The position numbers and the translations under genes are program-made. Below the pieces are notes generated by a model. It was not told the DNA's origin. It ran no database searches and saw only the letters and a program-made list of their open reading frames with translations. From Microdochium bolleyi (lineage: Eukaryota; Ascomycota; Sordariomycetes; Xylariales; Microdochiaceae), in contig KQ964257.1 of the NCBI GenBank assembly GCA_001566295.1, positions 682,001 through 746,000 on the forward strand: 64,000 bases of DNA, read 5' to 3'. This document shows positions 55,783 to 64,000 of this stretch, in pieces (positions within the stretch are counted from its first letter, which is position 1; each line of letters begins with the position of its first letter).

Positions 55783-58700
55783 GCTAGTGATGTGGCTGTA
55801 TGATGCCATTCCAGCCTTTTTGAGCACTTGGACGAGACAGACAGAAAGGGGAAGCATCGAGCGCTGGCGCGAATGGGGGTATTTCCTTATCATATAGTCC
55901 GCATCATGAACAGGGGGGTTAGGTGATCTCGAAGGATTGCCCTATCAGCGAAGAAGTGCAAGTTTCAATCTGGGGGTTACAGGGCTGATGACGACGATGA
56001 CATGTGTCGGATAGTCTGTTCCTGGGCGTGGGCTCGGCGACCTAAACCGCCAATCGGCGTTGTTCCACACCCCCTTGTCCAGCCCACACTTTCCAAGGCA
56101 GGTCTCAAGCCACGCGGGGACCATGGTCAAGATAAGATCACTTACACCGAGTGACATGTCGCGCCCCCAGTCCTCGAACACTCATGCGTGGAAAAGAGAT
56201 CGACTGCTATGCGAATGGAGATAAGATTGCGGAAGAAGACGGAGCATTGTTTCGTCGACATATTCCAACCAAATACCCGATCCCACTACATTATTTCCGT
56301 CGTCTTCAGCTGCGCTTTCACCAAATACTGATGGAATCGAGACGGCTCTTGAACGGGACCTTGTTTCGCGCTTCTACATATTTGGGTTGCCTCTGACGTC
56401 GGCCTCACTGCCCGCGCCATTGGTAAACTTTCCTCCCGGGCGAACAGGTATCAGGGCACCACCGCTACACCTTGGAGAGATTATCGGCTGATATCTCATC
56501 AGCGCAAGTGCCCTCCAGTGCCAGATCGTGGAACTGACTCTCCGTTGATTGAACCAGAGAGGGCACACATATGGTAACGGAATTCTATTGCCATGCGGAA
56601 CTGTAATAAACCCTCTCCACGGCCCTCTCCCTTCCCAATACCAGGCTGTCCAGTTCACCGTTCTCCGTGGCGAGCTATATAGAGACCTGCCATTCGAAAT
56701 ACATCAGCTTGTCTCGAAATGAGAGCTACTGTCTTTTCTTTGCGTTCCGTAGACGGGTGAACAAGTCGCAATCTGAAGGCGGGACGTAGTAAGAGCAGGA
56801 CCAGGCAACTTATAAAAGCGAGAAAGGTCCGTTTGCTTTCAGCTCTCAGTTGTCCCATCAAGAAGGGATAGATCCTTCGGGCCTGGCCGGTCACGGCTAT
56901 TGGCTGGCGGAGGGCAATGCACATTGTGGGGACCAGTTGCCAAAGAGCCAAAAAATGTGATCGTATGGGAATGGCAAATGTGATGCATGGTCCATGGATG
57001 GCCCCATCACTTATAAAGGCACTGACATCGTTCACATTTCAAATTTTGATTCTCAATTTTCTACTCACGAGCATACAAGTCAGTCTTATCCACACCGTTT
57101 ACCCCAGCCTCAATGATTTCGCGCATCCCACAATCCCAGCTTTGACCAAATCAGTCCGTGTGTCGAGACGATCCGAGATCGCCGAGACATGCGGAATATT
57201 GAGCGACCTGTTTTTCTTTTCTGTGAGGGGGTTAGCCGAGGCTAAACGTATACAGGACTCAGGTTTCTTGATTTTGTCGATATTATCACAAGCTATACAG
57301 CCCTACTATGTATATATCTTGCTCACAGACTGAGCTGTCACCATCATTGTCCCACCTTTTCATCGTTGGTGCAGTATCCGACTACAACCGCGAAGATTAA
57401 TGGACGATGCTGGAGAGATAGGTGATGATGGACTGTTGTCCGTCGCGTTTTTCTTGATTGCGACGCAGCCGATGATGACTTGCCACCAAGTGGCAGAAGC
57501 TATGTCGAGGGCCTCGGCGAGAAGGTCTTGAAAAGCCTTCGAGTCGTGATTCTGGACTGGCTAAACTAGTCTGAGGTCTGATGGGAGTTGCCACGACATT
57601 GGACCTGGCTTGCCGGTCAAGGGCAGCGGGGGAGCAAACCGAGAGGTTGCAGTGGGCTGCGGATACTGTAGAGAGGATGCGAGAGATATTATTCGACAAG
57701 GGGGTATGTAGCCGAAGCCAAGTAGGCATTGACGATGGAGGATTGCGATGGACGGTGGAGGTGGAGAAAGGAAGAGGAAGCAGACTCTTGGGTTTTATTT
57801 TGGCACAGTCACGCACTCATCTATCTTGAGGACAACTGCGGCCATGCCGATGTTTCCTCACGATCAGAACGTGCCGTGGATTGGCAAGGCAGTCACCTCC
57901 ATTGTGTGGGATGTGTGCAGCTGTTCTTGCCAGCCGTGCCTGCTGCTCACTCCTTCCATCGCAAGCACGCTGTCCGCCACAAGTTTATCAGCAGATGCAG
58001 ACACTCTCTGGGTTATGGCTGCTTCGCGGCGTATGATGCTGGATGTGGGCGGCATTCGTGGCTGCTCAAACAAGAGGCTGAAAACGACCATGACTTCGCA
58101 GAAGCGGGAGTCAGCTCCTATAAGGGCCATACTGCAAGTATTCGCAGACAAGAAGAAGAGTTCCATCGTTCTCCAGCCATACCACAACGATCAATATACC
58201 ACAACGACCACTGCTGAGTCCAAGTTCTCTCCTGATCTCCTGACCACCAAGTTGTCTCGCGTTGCTGAACCTACCTATCTCCACGACCCCTGACATGGGA
58301 CTCGTTGCCGCACAACTGCTGCCGAAGTAATTGTCTCCGGGCAGCAGCCACAGGGAAGATGAATTCATCTACAGTGCTAGCCTAAGCGTAGGTTCGACGA
58401 GCACGCACGATCGTAGGCGCTAAAACATCACGAGTTCCACAACCTCCAGTGATCAAATCTATAGTTCTCCGGTTCCAGTTTTCGATCTGGCATCCTTTCG
58501 GGCCCGGGAGCATACAAACATTGTAACGCGTTCCTAGACGCCACGCATTTGTGTTTGAATGTCAGCACCATCCCCTCCCTCATTTTCAGACCAGCCAGTC
58601 CACCATGCTTCATCTCGAGTTAGACATGCGCCTCCCGTGCATCTCTTGATGTTGAATATATTGCCGAAAGAACCCATGCATGTTATATGGAGAATCATTC

Positions 58701-59773
58701 AGACGAGCGGGCCATTTGCTCTAGTATAATCTACATTTGTCCTACGGAAGAGCATCCTCGTCATTTACCGCGAGCCAAAGGCGACCACATTACAAAGTCT
58801 CGTGTGGGCTCTGCACGTGTCTACCCGCCGAGCACTGCCAGGGTCAGACTTGCCGTCACGAATCACGAGACCGCGAAAAAGGGAACAGTTGAACTGGGAG
58901 CCTTGCGAGATTTCCGAGATTCTCAGGCTGGGAGGTTGTGTTGTGATACTTGCTCGGACTTGAGCGGACAGGGCGCAGACATGTGTGCATCAATCATAGC
59001 AAAGGCTTTGTCCCATCAGTACTTGGCCGACGAGCAGACGAGGACAAGGCTTCATCGCTCAACTACCCGAGCTCCTGGTCGTGTTTGAATGGGCGCAGAA
59101 TTACCTAATAAGGTCAAGTCAATCAATCACTTTCTATGTAAGCATACCTGAAGATGTGCACCCTGTAAAGTCCGGAACATGCACCCCCTGAGGGAAGCAG
59201 CGCCCCTCTTGGCCACTGTTTCGAGGCTGCAGCCAAGATGTGAATGCTGTAAGCAGGATGCTACATATTGAACTGCGCATGCCTGTCACTCAGGTTGTGC
59301 AACTTCCAGTGGTAATACGAAGCTGCCCAGGTGCTCATGGCGAGGAAGCTGGACTGCGGTTGGGGGCCAGGACCGGGACAAGCGCCCGTCCGTAGGGCAG
59401 CTTCCTCGCCATGCCTTGTGCCTTGCCTGCTGGGATCTTTTCTTTGATGACAGGATCGTCACTTGGCGTCTCCAACGGAGACTGCGGATGCTGACAGGTC
59501 CCACCCCAGAGGCTCGGCGCGCTGCCATCCCCTGCCAGGCGAGATGACCTCTCTCCTCTCGCACCGTGTCGCACCCCATCATCTGCCCCAGTGTGCCAGC
59601 ACCTTGCCAGCACGCCGTGGCAATGGCCATGTTTCCTCCCTCCAGGCTCGATCCTCGAGCTCTGGTCCTGTCCCTCCGCAACATGTCCTGCCCGCCGCCC
59701 TGTCCGAGGCCACAACCGCCTCCACAACTGCTAACGCCATCACCACCTGGACCACGGTGACGGCCAGCCCACG
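55783..59773. other. 4 kb intergenic region
   Basis: No gene is supported. Core-promoter-like TATAAA boxes occur on the plus strand near 56812 and 57010 without a convincing reading frame after them. The right 300 bases are the CT/CA-rich leader of the lectin-like gene. A 139-codon minus-strand frame at 57397-57816 is the only one that looks at all protein-like, and it has no recognisable domain. Confidence 0.45.
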
Positions 59774-61503
59774 ATGGAACACCAACCGAGCCAGCAGCAG
59801 CAGCAGGCGGCTCACGGGTCGCCGCACTCTGCTTACTCGGCAGCCCAATCGCCGTCCAACACCTACAGCACCCTCGAGCACGACCCGAGCGTCCGCAACG
59901 GCCAATACCCGGAAGCCACCGCCTACTCGACCCTGCCAGAGGTCAACCACGCCGCGACGCCCGCATCCCAGTATGCCCACTACGCACACTCAACAACAGA
60001 CCACCACCAGCCTCCTGCCGCCGCTGACGGCTACAAGAAGGAGGCCGATGCAGGTGCGTACGCCGTGGGTGCCGGCGCTGGCGGCGCGGCAGGCTACGGC
60101 GCAGCAAACGCGGAACTCGGCGCAGGTGCACCAGCTGGTGCCGAGCGGATGATATGCGGCGTGAAACGCAAGATGTTCTGGGCACTACTCGTCGCTGCGG
60201 TCGTCATCGTGGTCGCAGCTGTGGGCGGCGGCGTCGGCGGTGCCATGGCCTCCAAGGCGAAACCCACCACCGACTCGGCTGCGTCCGGAGGAGGAGGCAC
60301 TGGCCCGGCACAACCTCCAGCGCCGTCAGACTCGCCTCTCGGGCTGTACGAGGGGACCAGGCTGGCCTCGAGCAACTTCACGGACCAGTTCGGCAACGAC
60401 AACTTCATGGTCATCTACCAGGTCAACAACGGCGCACTCTACATGTCCTCGTGGAACACGTCGGCATCAAAGTGGGTCGTCTCGCCCGTCGCCGACGGCA
60501 AGACCAACGCCATCAAGCTCGACGAGATCGCCAAGGGCACGACGATAGCTCTCGACACATACATGGACAAGACTGTAAGTTTCTGGCGGGTAGCTCCAGC
60601 GGCAGGTGGCAGAACCCTGGCTGACAACCTGTGGCATTGCAACAGTCCCGCATCATGCACTTGTACTGGCTTTCGGCCACGGGCGTGGTCAAGTCGGCGA
60701 GACACGACAACCTCGCCACGAATGATGACGCGATAGCCCGCGCCTCGGAGTGGTACAAGGCTCCAGCGTCCGACCTGTATACCGCCAAACCAGGGTCATC
60801 TCTCGTCTCGTACGGCAAAGAGTGCCTCGACCAGTCGTGTCCGACGTGGTCGTACCTCGTCTGGCAGCGCAACGACAACTCCCTGCAGACGGCCGGCCTG
60901 GAGCCCGGCAAGCAGTGGGCCGCATCAGGCATGGCAGGTCCGGGATTCTCCAGCCCGGCGGCCAACACAACAATGGCCATGGCCATCGGCATGGCCCAGC
61001 CCACCACTGGCGAGAAGAACGCGACAGAGTTCCGCTCGCTGAGCATCTTCTACCGCGAGGACAGCGGCGTCCTGGCCCAGCTCATCTGGGACCGGCGCAA
61101 CCCACAGGGCGGGTTCACAGGCACCAACCTGCCGCGCGGTGTCGGGCCCCGGACCGCGATCGCGGGCTTCTCTACGGGCAACAACGACACCGACACCTCG
61201 TACCTGCCCCTCGGCTTCAACGTCTTCACTGCCGACCCGGACGCCGACCGGGACGAGGTGCTCCTGACGTACTTCAAGAACGGGTCGTGGACGTCTGCCA
61301 GCGCGGTCGACGTCATGGCCAGCTGCGGCTCCCTCGCGAGCATGGTTGCCAACCAGGGCCGGCGCGTGTACTGCGTGGCGCGGCAGAATAACGACGACAA
61401 GAAGGTCGAGATCCGCGAGTTCCGCTGGCGCGGCGACCCGGCGGACACGGGGAGTTACCGCGACTACGAGCTGCTGTCAACCCTAAAGGCTGGCGGGGCG
61501 TGA
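59774..61503 (+). CDS. Type II membrane protein with fucose-lectin-like ectodomain
   Basis: Exons 59774-60574 and 60646-61503 (71 bp intron, CTGAC branch, phase 0) give 552 residues. The layout is a cytosolic tail of about 130 residues rich in Gln, Ala, Tyr and His; one transmembrane helix at about residues 136-160 (WALLVAAVVIVVAAVGGG), preceded by basic residues KRK, which predicts an outside C-terminus; a Ser/Gly/Pro linker; and an ectodomain of about 360 residues. The ectodomain has repeated units such as MHLYWLSATGVVKSARH, WSYLVWQRND and LSIFYREDSGVLAQLIWD, resembling the six-bladed propeller of fungal fucose-specific lectins (AAL type). Similar tail-TM-propeller proteins are common in Sordariomycetes. 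Sugar binding is inferred from the repeat style only; function is unknown. Confidence 0.72.
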
Positions 61504-61776
61504 TCCTTTCTGGACGTCATTTTCATTCTTCATCAGCTCAAAATTGGGAGGCATCACGTTACCTTGTCTCCAAGCATACCCAGCGTAGTGAAATTTAGCC
61601 TGTATACTGCAGGTCGATTCAGCGTGCCTATCTTGCAAGTGTCATCTTGGAGCATACGCTGATGCATGAGTGTCCACAGGCAATCGGAATCACATGTCTG
61701 GATGTCTCGCGCGAGTGGTGAATTGTTTGACACGAGGTTGACTTCTAGAAGCATGCAGATCCGGCGATGATGTGCA

Positions 61777-64000
61777 CTATACCGTCTTCTCGCTAATTTT
61801 CCCTCCCTCCTTGCGAGGCTCCTCCGGCCGAGCCGCCAGCCCTCGCAGCGATATCTCGGCCACAAGCGCCCGGAACGTGTCACCCATGGTGTCGAACACG
61901 ATTTCTACATCCGGCGACTCGGGAGCGAGGTTGCTCACGATGCTGCTTGCACTGTCGTTGCTGTTCACCCGCTCGAGAGCGTTGCTACTCTCGCTGCTGC
62001 CGCCCGTCTTGCTACTTCCGCCTGTCTTCTGAGACTTGGTGCTTGACACGGAGCGAACGCTCGGTGTTCCTCCTACACTCGTGTTCGTCGATGCTGATTT
62101 CTGACCATTGACGGTCGGTGGCCGTGATGGCTGTGCTTCTGTTGCTGCTGCTGCTGCTGCTGCGGCGGCGGCGGCGGTAATGGCTTCTACCTTCCCGTGG
62201 CCTAGCTCAGATTTGACGTCCTTGCCACGCCGTACTGGGCCCCATGGGACCTCGGGGGTGATGGGCGTGGTGTTGAGCAGGTGCTCGAACATGGCGAGGT
62301 ACACGCCGGGGCCGGTCATGCTACCACGGCCAGTCGCCGCCCCTACCGCTGCTGATTTGTTGGTGTCTGATGTGGCTGGCCGTGACGATGGAGTTCCCGA
62401 CCGTGATCCCGATGTAGATGCAACCAACGACAGAGCGGATCTCTTGCCATCAATGATGCGCTGCATGCGCGTGTTCGAGATGTCGCTGAGCTCGGTCAGG
62501 TAATCAGCGTATGCGTCCACCGCGGACAAAATCTCGGCCTGTTTCGCGGCTGGTGCTTTGTCGAATAGATCTTGGAGGTCTTTGTTTAGACGTCCCGCGC
62601 CTGCCTCAGAGGAAGATACAGATCCGGGCTTCGGAGTCTTCTCCTTGTCGGTTTGTTCCCCTTTGCGTTTCGATTCTGTCGTCCTCGACAAGCTGGGGTC
62701 GTAATCCTCGCGGAAGATCTTGACGATCCCGCCGATCCAGCCGCGCCACGTCCTGCAAACCTCGGGACACCCCTTTGCGACACCGTGCAGGTAGTCATAC
62801 ATGAATGGCTGCTTGTGCCGGTGCAGGAGCGCGACGTAGTCGTCCACCGTCGCCTTCTGGCCCGCAGCCGACTTGCTCTTCTGGGTAGACTTCGTGTTCC
62901 GAATGTTTTCTGGAGACTGGCACTTGGCGACCGCGAGGGCATCATTCATGAAGTTCTCCAACGCTGTGACGAGCTTCTTGAGGTCGACGCCGTCGTGTAT
63001 GTTGCGGATCATCGGCTCGAACGCCTTGATGCCGTCGCGGACCATGCCCGTGATAAAGTCTGGGCTTTGCTCGCAGACAACCTTGATACTGGCCTCACGA
63101 TCCCACACACCCATCTTCGAGGCGTAGTAGTCCAGGCACTGCCTGTGGTGCTCGGTCGAGAGGTCTTTGGGCACAGTCAGATCGGCTGATTCGAGAATAG
63201 CCACAATGATGGACTTATTCTCCACCTGGCTGAACTGCCGGACCGCCTCTTGCTGCTCCGCGGATGCCTGCACATGCTTGTCTATGGCGTCGAGGAAGGT
63301 ATGGTCCACGTGTCCGTCAGCATTCCTAATACGGTCTGCCGCTTTACGGCAATCGTTGGCATTCCACGTGAGCACCATCGAGATAATTCTATCAAGAGAT
63401 GCAAGTTAGCATCGTTTTCGATCCGGACCTCTGGGCAGACGGCAACTCACCTCTGCAATAGATTCATGCCGTCACTCGCATCCTTTGTAAACCCAAACCA
63501 ATTCGTGACCGCACCCACGCTCATCTTGGCCAGGAACAGCCTAGCCATACCGTTGATCATTGTCGCCGCATTGCCGACACGCAAGGTTTGTCTTATAAGG
63601 TTGTACGGAATCAGCCCATGAATGTTTTCAATCTGCTTGATCATATACGGACCCTCCGCGGACATGACAAAGATGTAGTGAAGTAGGGTCGCGCCATGGA
63701 GGATGACATAGTCCATGCCTCCCTTTACCGCGGGCGAGTGTGCCTCGAAGTCGGATGTCTTGGCTAAGTGGTCGAAGAGCTGTCCAGAAAGATCGTGGTG
63801 GATTAGAGCTGTGAGAGCATCCTCGTAGGCCTTCGTAGTGCCCTCGGCCGAGCCCAGGTCGTACTTTTGCTGCAGGTCCACGGTTCTGTTCCCCTTGGCA
63901 ATGCCGGCGAGTAGACCCCTTGTCACAGCCTCGTGGAGGACCGTGGCGGCACACGCCAGCCTTTTCCTAGTGCCCAGTGTGCCCTTGTCGTAGCTCTCAG
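61777..64000 (-). CDS. PX-associated (DUF3818-like) protein, N-terminal part beyond the window
   Basis: Partial gene: it enters from the right edge. Exons 64000-63451 and 63388-61777 are separated by a 62 bp intron; the join reads NLLQR-IISMVLTWNAN. About 720 residues are visible. Segments such as VTRGLLAGIAKGNR, HGATLLHYIFVMSAEGPYMI, FLAKMSVGAVTNWFGF and KQPFMYDYLHGVAKGCPE resemble the DUF3818/PX-associated region of fungal PX proteins (yeast Ypr097w type), which act at organelle membranes. The C-terminal 250 residues are Ser/Thr-rich and disordered, with an alanine tract of about 11 residues. A PX domain would lie outside the window or may be absent, so the name is tentative. The reading frame stays open to the edge. 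Confidence 0.68.
62143..62175 (-). repeat. Coding GCN repeat (alanine tract)
   Basis: Seven GCA and four GCC codons in a row in the disordered tail of the PX-associated protein. Probably length-variable. Confidence 0.85.

Noticed and set aside
57748..58293. 181-codon plus-strand open frame
   Set aside because: No domain, no splice support, poor start context.

Overview
The window reads as nuclear DNA of a filamentous ascomycete (Pezizomycotina, most likely Sordariomycetes). The evidence is short spliceosomal introns (59 to 265 bp, mostly GTAAGT-like donors with CTAAC or CTGAC branch points) and fungus-specific families: a SconB/Met30 F-box WD40 protein, an ArAE/BRE4-type transporter, an AmdX-type C2H2 factor, a siderophore-iron transporter, GH114 and VAM7. 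There is no operon structure, no rRNA, and I recognised no tRNA or intact transposon. Sixteen protein genes are supported, one of them cut by the right edge. For every spliced gene the exon joins were worked out by hand and the summed coding lengths are multiples of three (or stay in frame to the window edge).

Left part (1-23.8 kb): an unrecognised two-exon gene; an Atr1-like DHA2 MFS exporter; an F-box protein; then a block of an acyl-CoA ligase (SidI-like in type), a siderophore-iron MFS transporter and a full-length ABCB transporter; then a large ArAE/BRE4 membrane protein. The non-coding DNA around the ligase, siderophore-transporter and ABC genes holds three perfect ATCTGATAA sites, the iron-GATA repressor consensus. 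I infer that these three genes form a small iron-regulated siderophore handling group without an NRPS in view.

Middle part (24.9-43.2 kb): an AmdX-like zinc-finger transcription factor with a small first exon; an 8.6 kb stretch with no supportable gene, unusually long for this kind of genome; a secreted GH114 glycosidase; the vacuolar SNARE VAM7; and a short-chain dehydrogenase.

Right part (45.1-64 kb): the sulfur regulator SconB/Met30; a mitochondrial succinate-fumarate carrier; twinfilin; a secreted amidase-signature protein; a type II membrane protein with a fucose-lectin-like ectodomain; and the C-terminal part of a PX-associated (DUF3818-like) protein running off the edge. Most of these are ordinary housekeeping or accessory genes with no evident joint function.
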